Below are positions 24,939-32,992 of a stretch of 54,670 bases of DNA, one piece after another; within the stretch, counting starts at the first letter, position 1, and each line of letters opens with the position of its first letter. The notes under the pieces are model-generated. The model was not told where the DNA came from, did not search any database, and saw only the letters and a list, made by a program, of their open reading frames with translations. The translations under genes and the position numbers were made by a program. This DNA comes from Candidatus Falkowiibacteriota bacterium (GTDB lineage: Bacteria > Patescibacteriota > Patescibacteriia > Patescibacteriales > UBA12465): NCBI GenBank assembly GCA_009995495.1, contig JAACPL010000008.1:1-54670 (forward strand). The letters run 5' to 3'.

Positions 24939-26094
24939 AATTAAAATTACTTCTAAAAATAAATACAAAGAAGCTATTATTTTAGCAATTGACACTAGCT
25001 GTGACGACACTTCTGTCGCCGTACTTAAGGGCAGGCGCGTCTTATCTAGTGTCATATCTTCCCAAGTAGAACTTCATAAAAAATGGGGCGGAGTTGTTCC
25101 TACTATCGCTAAACGTGCACATCAAGATAATATTGAAAAAGTATATCAAGAAGCTTTAAAAAGAGCGCGAATTAAAGAGGAGGAAATTGAGTTTGTCGCC
25201 GTTACTCATGGGCCAGGACTTGCTATCGCTCTTGAAGTTGGAATTGAATTTGCCAAAAATTTAGCTTATACAAAAAAGAAAAAACTTGTGCCTATTAATC
25301 ATATGGAGGGACATATGTTAGCCTCTTTTATTTTGAATTCTAAGGGTAATGGCGCAATTGCTTTGAATAAAGAAGGGACCGTCTTCCCTGCTCTCGCTCT
25401 TTTAATATCAGGAAATCATTCCGAAATTGTTTATGCTGAAGATATTAATAAATATAAAATTTTAGGCGAAACTTTAGACGACGCGGCCGGCGAAGCTTTT
25501 GATAAAGTCGCCCGGATGATGAACCTTGGTTATCCCGGGGGGGAAATTATAACCTTATTAGCCGGACGTGCTAGCAGTACATGGTCTAACGTTGCTTCCG
25601 GACTTGAAGAAAGAAACGAAAGAAAGCCCTTAGCTGAGGTCGCTGGCAGACTTGGCTTACCGGTACCGATGATGCGCTCAAAAGATTTGAACTTTAGTTT
25701 TTCTGGATTAAAAACAGCTTGTCTTTATAAAATAAAAAACCTTCGAGAAAAATATTCCGAAGATACAAAATGGTCTTATGATTTTTCGCGTGAATTCATT
25801 AACGCTGTTTCTCGGTCATTATTAACTAAATTATCAAAAGCAATTAAACTTCATCCGGAAATTAAATCTATTATTATTGGCGGTGGAGTAAGTAATAACA
25901 AATATATTATTAGAGAAGTTGGAGCTTTAACAAGGAAGACGCAAAAAAACTATCTTATCCCAGAATCTAAATTCCGTAGTGATAATGCCGGTATGATCGG
26001 TATTGCCGCTTATTATAATATTAATAATTTAGAAAATTGGCTTGAAGGTAAAAAAATATTAGAACTTGATAGAAAACCAATGCTTAGATTATAA
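24931..26094 (+). CDS. tsaD: tRNA N6-adenosine threonylcarbamoyltransferase TsaD
   Basis: Transfers the threonylcarbamoyl group to A37 of ANN-decoding tRNAs. The ATG at 24931 is chosen because it sits inside the end of the tsaC-tsaE frame, a coupled start, and gives the family N-terminus (AIILAIDTSCDDTSVAVL). Metal-binding histidines are in INHMEGHM; YPGGE, FSFSGLKTA and the ASKHA phosphate loop IIIGGGVSNN are present. An extra stretch of about 20 residues (around ASSTWSNVASGLEER) lies between YPGGE and the FSFSGLK motif. A run of seven G occurs near 25535. The last 6 nt overlap the convergent HIT gene. Confidence 0.95.
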   Translation: MNKIKITSKNKYKEAIILAIDTSCDDTSVAVLKGRRVLSSVISSQVELHKKWGGVVPTIAKRAHQDNIEKVYQEALKRARIKEEEIEFVAVTHGPGLAIALEVGIEFAKNLAYTKKKKLVPINHMEGHMLASFILNSKGNGAIALNKEGTVFPALALLISGNHSEIVYAEDINKYKILGETLDDAAGEAFDKVARMMNLGYPGGEIITLLAGRASSTWSNVASGLEERNERKPLAEVAGRLGLPVPMMRSKDLNFSFSGLKTACLYKIKNLREKYSEDTKWSYDFSREFINAVSRSLLTKLSKAIKLHPEIKSIIIGGGVSNNKYIIREVGALTRKTQKNYLIPESKFRSDNAGMIGIAAYYNINNLENWLEGKKILELDRKPMLRL

Positions 26095-26511
26095 ATTTTT
26101 TGGTAAAGCAAACTTAGCTAATACTTTAGTCGCTTCTTCTTTAGTAATTCTTCTATCTATATCCTGCTGTAACTTCCCTACACTCTCTAAAGCTTTATCC
26201 CAATCATTGCCATTTTTTTTATTAGGTACTAAATGATAGTGAGCATGAGGAACTAATCTACCAAACGAGGCTGAATCAATAAATTCATAACCTAAACTTC
26301 GATAATGATTTGCAACTTTAACAGCAAATTCATAAAATTCGCCGACGTTTTCAATATCCCAGATAAAACGAAAATGTTTTTTAGGAATAATAATTGTATG
26401 CCCTTCAGTAAATCTAGCAATATCCAAAAAGGCTAAATATTTTTCATCTTCGTAAATTTTATAAGCTGGTATTTCTCCATTTACAATTTTACAAAATAAA
26501 CAGTTTTCCAT
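26089..26511 (-). CDS. HIT family nucleotide-binding hydrolase
   Basis: Histidine-triad protein of 140 aa. The triad motif is VPHAHYHLVP (HxHxH followed by hydrophobic residues), and the N-terminus CLFCKIVNGEIPAYKIYEDE with FLDIARFTEGHTIIIPKKH is the usual HinT/HIT beginning; the CxxC may bind zinc. HIT enzymes hydrolyse AMP-linked substrates such as aminoacyl-adenylates or ApnA. The exact substrate is not determined by sequence. Convergent with tsaD, overlapping by 6 nt. Confidence 0.92.
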   Translation of the reverse strand: MENCLFCKIVNGEIPAYKIYEDEKYLAFLDIARFTEGHTIIIPKKHFRFIWDIENVGEFYEFAVKVANHYRSLGYEFIDSASFGRLVPHAHYHLVPNKKNGNDWDKALESVGKLQQDIDRRITKEEATKVLAKFALPKNL

Positions 26512-26527
26512 ATTATTTTTGTTAATT

Positions 26528-27664
26528 TTAATTTAGACTTTCATCAAAAAGCTCCATTATTTCTAAATATCTGCCCTCTCGCTCACATTTCTTTTTTAAT
26601 ATGCCTGGCGGCAGAAAAGGATTAACTGCCATCTTTAAATATGAATTGTCTTGTAAAAAAATAGCAACAAAATTATCTGGGTAAAAGATGAAATTTAAAG
26701 AGTCGTAATTATTAAGCTCACAAGGATTTGAAGAATAATCTATTACTAAAGAATATCTCTCATTTAACTCCTTGATAAGTTTATTTGGCTTGAAATAATA
26801 ATTAGTCTTAAACGGTGGTTTGTTTAAATATCTAAAACCCCTAAAAAATGAATCATTATTAAAAGCCTCATCATACTTTCCTTCTAAGATATCAACTATT
26901 TTCATTTTATCCCACACATACGCAAGCCTCCAAATCGTATCATTATCACTATAATTATATTCTAAAAATTCATTTTTATATTTATCTAATACTTCGGAGT
27001 CAATTTCATATTCAAGTATTAACTTTTCTAAAACATTAAAACCTATTTCCTTAACGTAAACTCCAACTAAATAAACGAATAAATGGGATTGTGATCTTTC
27101 AATTAAATCACCGACTTTTATAATTTTTTTAGCCTCAAGAATTGCCTCCTCTTTATCCCCTTTTTTAGCAAATTCTATAGACCTTAGAGCACTAAGTCTA
27201 GTAACTTCTCTGAAAGTATTAAGAGCAATCATGCTATCATCATCTATTTCTGAAGGATTAGCATATCTCGGATCCTGAAAGCTATTTTTGAAACTTGCGT
27301 CATTAAAATATTCTAAGGCTAACTCATTTTCAGCTAGTATTTTCTCTATATCAAAATCATCGTATTCAGATAAATTTAAATAATTATTTATAAAAATACC
27401 CTTATCAGGAATTGACTCTAAATTAATTACATCCTTAATTTTTATTAAATCAAAATAGGCGTTATCTTCTTCGAGAAGATTTATCTCTGAAAGTCCGGAT
27501 AAAATATTAGAATCATCTATCGGCTCAATGTCTTTAGAAAAAAATAAATTCAAAAAAACCGGGGTTAAAATTGCTAATAAAAAGATCCCAAAAATAAACC
27601 AAAAAAAATAAAGGATAATTTTTTTTAATTTTTTCTTTTTTGGTATCTCGTTTTTGTTTTCCAT
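26528..27664 (-). CDS. Unknown membrane-anchored protein (378 aa)
   Basis: I do not recognise this family. A lysine-rich N-terminus (1-15) is followed by one membrane helix (about 16-39) and a long acidic, probably extracytoplasmic helical domain with no visible catalytic motif. It contains two cysteines late in the chain (in SSNPCEL and KKKCER). It is the last gene of a small island of unfamiliar membrane genes, all on the minus strand. Its A/T-rich codons include many ATA, rarer in the housekeeping genes. Confidence 0.55.
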   Translation of the reverse strand: MENKNEIPKKKKLKKIILYFFWFIFGIFLLAILTPVFLNLFFSKDIEPIDDSNILSGLSEINLLEEDNAYFDLIKIKDVINLESIPDKGIFINNYLNLSEYDDFDIEKILAENELALEYFNDASFKNSFQDPRYANPSEIDDDSMIALNTFREVTRLSALRSIEFAKKGDKEEAILEAKKIIKVGDLIERSQSHLFVYLVGVYVKEIGFNVLEKLILEYEIDSEVLDKYKNEFLEYNYSDNDTIWRLAYVWDKMKIVDILEGKYDEAFNNDSFFRGFRYLNKPPFKTNYYFKPNKLIKELNERYSLVIDYSSNPCELNNYDSLNFIFYPDNFVAIFLQDNSYLKMAVNPFLPPGILKKKCEREGRYLEIMELFDESLN

Positions 27665-27671
27665 AAATTTA

Positions 27672-27770
27672 TTATTTAAAAATATCTATAAAAGTTTGGT
27701 AAGTGATAATAGCCCCAAACAAACCAACAATTATCATTACAAGAATAAATGTAATTTTTAAAAGCTTGGG
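27672..27770 (-). other. In-frame hydrophobic extension or tiny membrane peptide after an amber codon
   Basis: Directly after the TAG that ends the next gene, the same frame continues for 32 sense codons to a TAA and encodes a clean membrane segment (about FILVMIIVGLFGAIITYQ). An ATG at 27737 inside it would give a 21-residue peptide. It may be a separate small membrane peptide, or the former C-terminal helix of the preceding protein cut off by a new amber codon. No ribosome-binding site is seen. Confidence 0.35.
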
Positions 27771-28316
27771 CTAATTTTTTTTCTCAGCATCGTTTCCTGT
27801 TAAAAATTTATTACGGTCTAATAATTTTTCTTTTATACTGCTAAATTCGTTTTCTGGTATAAAGATTGCCATGATTTTTTTAAACCAGCCCTTTTTATAA
27901 GATAAATACATTAAAGAAAAATCGAAAGAACTGTATAACTTATGCATTTCAGCGACTTTATCAAAAGAATAATTATTATCATTAAAAAGAAAATCTATAT
28001 TTTGAGCTTCTCCATTATTTTCTTTTAAAATGATTTGGAGCCTATCTCCAAATAAAATATATTCAGCCTCTCTTTTTTTAAAAAAAAGGAGTAGTATGTA
28101 TTTGGCGTTTTTGTCTATCTTTTGTGAAATAGGAGGATAAATTGAAAATAAAAATAAAAATAAAAATATAAAAGGGATATATATAAGAAAGAGATTCTCA
28201 GAATACATTGATTCTATTCTATCTCCAAAATATATCCATAAAAAAACAAGCAGAAAATAAATTATTATCTTTTGTATTGATATAATATAAACAGGAGCTG
28301 TCCATTTTTTAATCAT
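27771..28316 (-). CDS. Unknown membrane protein (181 aa)
   Basis: Not recognised. Two hydrophobic helices close to the N-terminus (about 13-32 and 42-60) followed by a soluble, basic region of about 115 residues with no motif I can name. It starts 9 nt after its upstream neighbour. The topology, two helices then a soluble part with FKKREAEYILFGDRLQIIL, recalls bacterial PH-like membrane proteins, but this is weak. It ends in TAG and is followed in frame by a hydrophobic segment. Confidence 0.5.
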   Translation of the reverse strand: MIKKWTAPVYIISIQKIIIYFLLVFLWIYFGDRIESMYSENLFLIYIPFIFLFLFLFSIYPPISQKIDKNAKYILLLFFKKREAEYILFGDRLQIILKENNGEAQNIDFLFNDNNYSFDKVAEMHKLYSSFDFSLMYLSYKKGWFKKIMAIFIPENEFSSIKEKLLDRNKFLTGNDAEKKN

Positions 28317-28325
28317 ATAGTTTTA

Positions 28326-28703
28326 TTATTTTACTAAACCGATACCAACTAAAAAGGGGAAAATTTTATTATCCCAAAAATTAATTAAGGAATTATTTAT
28401 AGAAGCTGACTGATATTTACTCAAACTATCGTTGTTAGGCATAATAACGTTTAAAGAAAAATAAAAAAGAATGTAGCTAATAAATATACCACCTAATAAA
28501 AAAATAATTAACTCTATTCTTTTTCTTTTTGTTAAGCCTTTAAAATCTTTTTGTAATTTTTTAAAATTAAGCCTATAAAAAATTAAAAAATAAAATAAAA
28601 AAATTAATAGCAATAAAGCCGAAAAAACAATGTAAGGGTTTATTCCGATTTTTATAAAATACAAGAAACTTTCTCCAATGTATTTTTCTTTTATATCCTG
28701 CAT
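28326..28703 (-). CDS. Unknown membrane protein (125 aa)
   Basis: Not recognised. Two clear membrane helices (about 20-43 and 66-87) joined by a basic loop, then a weakly hydrophobic C-terminal part. No motif is visible. It is the first of three co-directional unknown membrane genes, 9 nt before the next, so they probably form a small operon. A strong hairpin terminator stands just upstream, separating it from the helicase gene. Confidence 0.5.
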   Translation of the reverse strand: MQDIKEKYIGESFLYFIKIGINPYIVFSALLLLIFLFYFLIFYRLNFKKLQKDFKGLTKRKRIELIIFLLGGIFISYILFYFSLNVIMPNNDSLSKYQSASINNSLINFWDNKIFPFLVGIGLVK

Positions 28704-28746
28704 AAATTATAACTTAATTCCTTCTCCATAATTATACTATAATTAC

Positions 28747-28780
28747 AAAAAGAGCTCCAATTTTCTTGGGGCTCTTTTAT
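28747..28780. terminator. Strong bidirectional terminator
   Basis: AAAAGAGC (28748-28755) pairs with GCTCTTTT (28771-28778) and the stem continues inward through CCAA/TTGG with one G-U pair, about 13 bp in all. T-rich tails exist on both strands. On the minus strand it would end any transcript coming through the helicase gene or the debris at 28842-28918. Confidence 0.85.
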
Positions 28781-28841
28781 GTTAAGTAAATATTAATAGA
28801 AATTACAACTTTATGTGCTAAGAAAAGGTATATTTGAAAAT

Positions 28842-28918
28842 TTATTGTGTCACTGGAGGTAAAGATGTTGGTGGCTGAACTGATGTTGAAGAAGGTAATG
28901 TAGGCTGTTTATTAATTT
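28842..28918 (-). pseudogene. Pro/Thr-rich C-terminal gene remnant
   Basis: On the minus strand, after a TAA, an uninterrupted stretch of about 25 codons reads as QPTLPSSTSVQPPTSLPPVT then Gln and a stop. The composition is that of a disordered tail of a surface or membrane protein, yet there is no start codon and no upstream body. It sits between the helicase gene and a strong terminator, so it may be the last piece of a deleted gene. The surrounding 28781-28976 holds nothing else I recognise apart from a possible promoter (TTTACA, 17 nt, TATATT) at about 28974-28946 on the same strand. Confidence 0.35.
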
Positions 28919-28976
28919 CTTATATAAATTATCCACAATTTATAATATATCATTTTAGCTATAATATGTAAATGAT

Positions 28977-30332
28977 TTATCTATTTCTAGAACGAGCCCC
29001 ACCTCTTCCGCCTTGAGCGCCACCTCTAGAGCTTGTTCTTGAAGAACCAAATCTTCTCTTAGAAGAGAAAACTTTATGAGTTCTATATTCAACTTTTCTA
29101 ACCTCTTCGCCTTGGGCGCTTTTAGAAAAGTCGGTTTTTTTAATTTCTTGATTGATTAAGCGTTCAATATTAGCAATCTCACGACCCTGATTAGGAGCGG
29201 CAAAAGTTATAGCTTTACCGAACAAATCGGCTCTACCAGTTCTACCAATACGGTGGACATAATCTTCGCGATTCTCAGGTAAATGATAGTTAACAACTAA
29301 TTCAATTCCCTTAATATCAAGTCCACGAGCGGCAACGTCAGTCGCAACTAAAATTCTGGCCCGACCACTTTTAAAATCAAGTAAGGCATTTTTTCTTCTT
29401 GATAAAGATAAGTTTGAGTGAATTTCAACGGCTTTATATTTTAATGATTGTAATTTTTCAGTTAAACCCATAACGCCGTAACGAGTCCGAACAAAGACTA
29501 AAACCGAGCCTTTATACTCTGCTAAAGCTTTAAGTAAATAATCAAGTCTATCCTCATTTTTTATGATAAAGATTTCTTGGTCAACCTGAGAGGCTGCTGT
29601 GCCCTGAGGCGCAACTTCAATGCTAATTGGTATTTTCATAAATTCCTGAGCCAAACTAACGATGGCGGGCGGCATGGTAGCTGAGAAAAGCATTGTCTGT
29701 CTATCTTTAGGAACCTGCTTAATAATTTCTTTAATTTGAGGCATAAAACCCATATCAAGCATCATATCAGCTTCATCTAAAATCAAAGTATTAAATTCAT
29801 TTAATTTTAGGGTTCGACGGCGTAAATGGTCTAAAAGTCTGCCTGGAGTACCAATAATAATATGTGGTTTACGGCGCAGAGAAAAAAGTTGGCGATCAAA
29901 ATTATCACCACCAATAATTAATGTCGTTTTTAGGCCGATTTGAGAGCCAATTTCCTTTAAGCTTTCCTCAACTTGGGCTGCTAGTTCACGAGTCGGAGCA
30001 ATTACTAAGGCCTGTTTTTTCGTTTTTCCAATTCTATTAATAGCCGGGATACCAAAAGCAAAGGTCTTACCGGTTCCAGTTTGAGCCACACCAATTAAAT
30101 CCTCACCATTTAAAGCGGGTGGAATTGCTTTAACCTGAATTGGTGTTGGTGTTTCTAAACCAAGTTTAGCCAAAACATTAAGAATTGACTCAGGAATACC
30201 TAAATCAGCAAAAGTTGGATTTTCGCTATTTTTAGCCTTAGGCTCTTTAATTGAGGTTTTAACTTCCCTCTTTTTAAGTGTTTTTTTAGCTTCAGGCGCA
30301 GCCTTAAAGTCGATGTTTTTGTTGTTTTTCAT
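28977..30332 (-). CDS. DEAD-box ATP-dependent RNA helicase
   Basis: RNA helicase of the RhlE/CsdA type. The ATG at 30332 is used because the longer frame enters the leader hairpin. Motifs in order: Q motif (FADLGIPESILNVLAKLG and TPIQ), I AQTGTGKT, Ia PTRELAAQV, Ib GTPGRLLDHL, II DEAD, III SAT, IV FVRTRYG, V VATDVAARGLDIKG, VI HRIGRTGRAD. The C-terminus is basic and ends in an Arg/Gly/Ser-rich tail (GGAQGGRGGARSRNR) that binds RNA non-specifically. Likely involved in ribosome assembly or mRNA unwinding, often at low temperature. Length 451 aa. Confidence 0.95.
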   Translation of the reverse strand: MKNNKNIDFKAAPEAKKTLKKREVKTSIKEPKAKNSENPTFADLGIPESILNVLAKLGLETPTPIQVKAIPPALNGEDLIGVAQTGTGKTFAFGIPAINRIGKTKKQALVIAPTRELAAQVEESLKEIGSQIGLKTTLIIGGDNFDRQLFSLRRKPHIIIGTPGRLLDHLRRRTLKLNEFNTLILDEADMMLDMGFMPQIKEIIKQVPKDRQTMLFSATMPPAIVSLAQEFMKIPISIEVAPQGTAASQVDQEIFIIKNEDRLDYLLKALAEYKGSVLVFVRTRYGVMGLTEKLQSLKYKAVEIHSNLSLSRRKNALLDFKSGRARILVATDVAARGLDIKGIELVVNYHLPENREDYVHRIGRTGRADLFGKAITFAAPNQGREIANIERLINQEIKKTDFSKSAQGEEVRKVEYRTHKVFSSKRRFGSSRTSSRGGAQGGRGGARSRNR

Positions 30333-30345
30333 AAATAAAAAATAA

Positions 30346-30441
30346 GTGACCCGATATCTTCTGGTCACCTAATTTTTATGACGAAGTTTGAGTCTGTTTG
30401 TATTATCTGAGGATAATATCACAGTTTTTTTGAAAAGTCAA
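30346..30441 (-). promoter_or_regulatory. Promoter and hairpin leader of the helicase gene
   Basis: Minus strand: TTGACT (30441-30436), 17-nt spacer, TATTAT (30418-30413) with a TGA extension. The leader of about 75 nt contains a hairpin (GGTGACC near 30369-30363 with GGTCACTT at 30351-30344 on the minus strand), 12 nt before the ATG. A stable hairpin next to the start may tune translation, as seen in some helicase leaders. Confidence 0.75.
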
Positions 30442-30496
30442 GCAAGGGAAAATCCTCCTGTTACCTATTCCCTTTATTTTCGTTTAGTCTTATAGG

Positions 30497-30505
30497 TGCT
30501 ATAAT
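30497..30505 (+). promoter_or_regulatory. Extended -10 promoter of the ECF sigma gene
   Basis: TGC immediately followed by a consensus TATAAT (30500-30505), without a recognisable -35 box. It gives a leader of about 27 nt before the sigma factor ATG and is divergent from the helicase promoter. Confidence 0.65.
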
Positions 30506-30538
30506 ATTACAACCATTAAAATTCTTAAGAAATTTCTT

Positions 30539-31108
30539 ATGCGCGACGAGGACTTAGAAATCGTTAAGGCTTTCCAAGCTGGAGCCAAGGATGATTTTAT
30601 TAAGCTTTATGATAAATATCTAAAGCAAATTTATAATTTCATTTACTACAAAACTTCGCACAGAGAGACGGCTGAAGACTTAACGAGCCAAACCTTTCTC
30701 AAGGCTTTAAATAACTTAGAAACTTTCCGCTTCCAAGACGACGCCTCTTTCTCGGCTTGGTTATTCACAATCGCCCGCAATAATGTTAGCGACTATTACC
30801 GCTCTTATAAAAATATAAAGGATATAGATGATGTTTGGGATTTGGCTGGTGATGAAGATATTAGTCTTGATTATGAATTTAAAGAACGATCGGCTTGGCT
30901 AAGAAAATATTTAAAAGAACTAAGTAGCGCTCAAAGAGAAATTATAATCTTAAGAGTTTTCCAGGATTTAAGCTATAAAGAAATTTCCAAAATTAATGGT
31001 AAGAATGAGAATGCTTCTAAGATGGAGTTTTCAAGAGCTTTAAAAACCTTAAAAGAGAAAATGCCTTTAGAGGCTTTGGTGATGTTGTTATTTTTGCTTC
31101 GAGGCTAG
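30539..31108 (+). CDS. RNA polymerase sigma factor, ECF type
   Basis: Alternative sigma factor of 189 aa with only regions 2 and 4. Region 2 runs from about residue 18 (FIKLYDKYLKQIYNFIYYKT, then AEDLTSQTFLKAL and FSAWLFTIARN); region 4 from about 125 (LSSAQREIIILRVFQDLSYKEIS) with its helix-turn-helix. No extra C-terminal domain. It is followed by a gene for a one-span membrane protein, the usual arrangement of an ECF sigma with its anti-sigma. The signal and target promoters are unknown. Confidence 0.9.
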   Translation: MRDEDLEIVKAFQAGAKDDFIKLYDKYLKQIYNFIYYKTSHRETAEDLTSQTFLKALNNLETFRFQDDASFSAWLFTIARNNVSDYYRSYKNIKDIDDVWDLAGDEDISLDYEFKERSAWLRKYLKELSSAQREIIILRVFQDLSYKEISKINGKNENASKMEFSRALKTLKEKMPLEALVMLLFLLRG

Positions 31109-31192
31109 AGTAAGGCTAGGGTTCGGAATTTAAAGCTTTAGCTTAGCTCTGAAAGCTGAAAAAGCTAAATTTAAAAAATAATTATTAAAAAT

Positions 31193-32869
31193 ATGAATAA
31201 CATAAACGAGCTTGAATTAAAAGCAGAAAAAATAATCACTGATTTATTAGAGCTTGATAATAGTTTAAAGCCGCTGGAGTCGGAATTAAGAAAGTTAGTG
31301 GCCGAATTTATTAAAAATAAACCCGAGCCCCTACTTAGTCAAAGATTTGAGACCGAACTTAAATCGGTTTTAGTAGAAAAAATTAAAGAATTAAAAAATG
31401 AAAATATGCAAGAAAAAAATATTTTTAGTCAAGGAGTTTTATTTAAAAAATTAGCCTTCTCTTTTGGCTCTATTATTTTAGCGCTAATTATTATCCTGCC
31501 AACTGTTAATTTTCTAAAAAATAAAAATCTTAATAATGAACCAGGCCTTACTCAATCTGAAGACGGGATAAAAATTACTCGTCTTGATGATAAAGCTTTC
31601 GGAGAAATAAATTTTCAAAATAATGTTGATGGGGCTCAAGAAAATTTTGTTAAACCAATGATGGCGACTGGCTTTGGGTCAGGATCTGAAATTACTACTA
31701 GAGAATCTTATGAGGGAGAAACTTATTTAATTGATGCTTCTACAACTGTTAGTAATGATCAAGCGGTATCAGTTAGTCCGGTAGCAACTAAAGTAGTTTC
31801 CGGCATGGGCTCAGCTAGTCCAGCGGGAATGGGAGGTTTTGATGGCAATATAGGAATTATGCCTGATTTTGAATATCCAAATTTTTCCTATGTTTATGAG
31901 GGCGATGATTTAACTGAGTTTGTAGTCGGACTTGATAAGGTTGATGTTTATAAAAGAGCTAAGAGTGAATATAGCAATCCCAGTTTTTTAAATTTCATTA
32001 CTAATTTAGGTAGTGATTTAATTGATTTAAAAAAGTTTAACAATAGCAATACTAAAGTTTCTTATTTTAGCATCAACGAGGAAAAAGAATTTGGTTATGT
32101 TCTAAGTTTCGACTCTAATAGTGGCGGAGTTTCTATATACCAAAATTGGCAATACTGGCCACAGCCGGCTAATGACTGTCGTGATGAAGCTTGTTTTGCT
32201 AGATATCGTTTTAACTACAGTGATTTAATTAGTAATGAAGAGGCAATTTTAATCGCCGAAAATTTCTTGAATGATTTTGGTATCGACCAAAGTGCTTATG
32301 GCAAAGCGGTGGTTAATTATAATTTCCACGAAATTTATCAGGCTAGCGCCGATAAAACTTCATTATATGTACCAGAGGAAACCACGATAATCTTCCCTAT
32401 TTTAATTGAGGGAAAAGAAGTAAAGGATCAGGGTGGTCAAGCATACGGTCTTTATGTAAATATTAATTCCAGACATAAAAAGGTTAGTGGTTTAAATAAC
32501 CTTTTACCAAATCGTTATGAAGTTTCGGCTTACGAGGCTTTTAATGACGCGGAAGAAATAAAAAAAATAGCCGAACAGGGCGGTTTAAATTTCTATAAAG
32601 ATCCCTACGCCACTAAAGAAATTCAAGTTTATTTAGGAACTCCGAGCTTAATTTTATCACAACAATTTCAATATGGAGAAAATTATGAATATAATAGAGA
32701 GTTGTTTGTTCCGGCTCTGTCCTTCCCAGTTCTAAGACTATCTGAGGAAACTCAATTTTTCTATAAAAAAAATGTTGTTATTCCTTTGATTAAAGATTTA
32801 ATTAATCAAAATAACCGGGGTGGCGGAATTGAGATTATGCCTTATCCGGTGGTAGATATGGCGAGGTAA
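31193..32869 (+). CDS. Probable anti-sigma/membrane partner with large outer domain (558 aa)
   Basis: A cytoplasmic helical N-terminus (about 1-80), one membrane helix (about 88-108) and about 450 residues outside. The short inner part, the single helix and the position directly after an ECF sigma gene fit an anti-sigma factor, but the zinc-binding HxxxCxxC motif of classical anti-sigma domains is missing. The outer part has a Gly/Met/Ser-rich linker (about 150-220) and a folded region with one CRDEACF pair of cysteines. The 84-nt gap before it can form an AAGCTTT/AAAAGCT-type hairpin. A sensor role is inference. Confidence 0.55.
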   Translation: MNNINELELKAEKIITDLLELDNSLKPLESELRKLVAEFIKNKPEPLLSQRFETELKSVLVEKIKELKNENMQEKNIFSQGVLFKKLAFSFGSIILALIIILPTVNFLKNKNLNNEPGLTQSEDGIKITRLDDKAFGEINFQNNVDGAQENFVKPMMATGFGSGSEITTRESYEGETYLIDASTTVSNDQAVSVSPVATKVVSGMGSASPAGMGGFDGNIGIMPDFEYPNFSYVYEGDDLTEFVVGLDKVDVYKRAKSEYSNPSFLNFITNLGSDLIDLKKFNNSNTKVSYFSINEEKEFGYVLSFDSNSGGVSIYQNWQYWPQPANDCRDEACFARYRFNYSDLISNEEAILIAENFLNDFGIDQSAYGKAVVNYNFHEIYQASADKTSLYVPEETTIIFPILIEGKEVKDQGGQAYGLYVNINSRHKKVSGLNNLLPNRYEVSAYEAFNDAEEIKKIAEQGGLNFYKDPYATKEIQVYLGTPSLILSQQFQYGENYEYNRELFVPALSFPVLRLSEETQFFYKKNVVIPLIKDLINQNNRGGGIEIMPYPVVDMAR

Positions 32870-32891
32870 AAACTTATTCGCCGGCAAAAAC

Positions 32892-32920
32892 TTGACTTTT
32901 TTTTGAAAGTGTGATATAAT
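32892..32920 (+). promoter_or_regulatory. Strong sigma-70 promoter
   Basis: TTGACT at 32892-32897, 17-nt spacer and a consensus TATAAT at 32915-32920 with a TGA extension. It drives the short transcript or leader described at 32946-33210. Confidence 0.88.
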
Positions 32921-32945
32921 ATATCTATTCTGTCTCTCTCGTTCT

Positions 32946-32980
32946 GACTCAAATGACTATATGTTCTTTGAGTCTTTTTT
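32946..32980 (+). terminator. Terminator/attenuator 20 nt after the promoter
   Basis: A perfect 8-bp stem (GACTCAAA at 32946-32953, TTTGAGTC at 32967-32974) with a 13-nt loop and six T. Being so close to the promoter start it would release an RNA of about 55 nt, or act as an attenuator for the small gene behind it. Confidence 0.8.
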
Positions 32981-32992
32981 GTTGTATTTTTC

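Noticed and set aside
24762-25055. 97-residue minus-strand frame opposite tsaE and tsaD
   Set aside because: Lies wholly over conserved coding sequence on the other strand, with no promoter or family likeness.
25530-25545. Phase-variation site in tsaD (run of seven G)
   Set aside because: A single short G run in a conserved essential gene; slippage would only destroy it, so a switch is unlikely.
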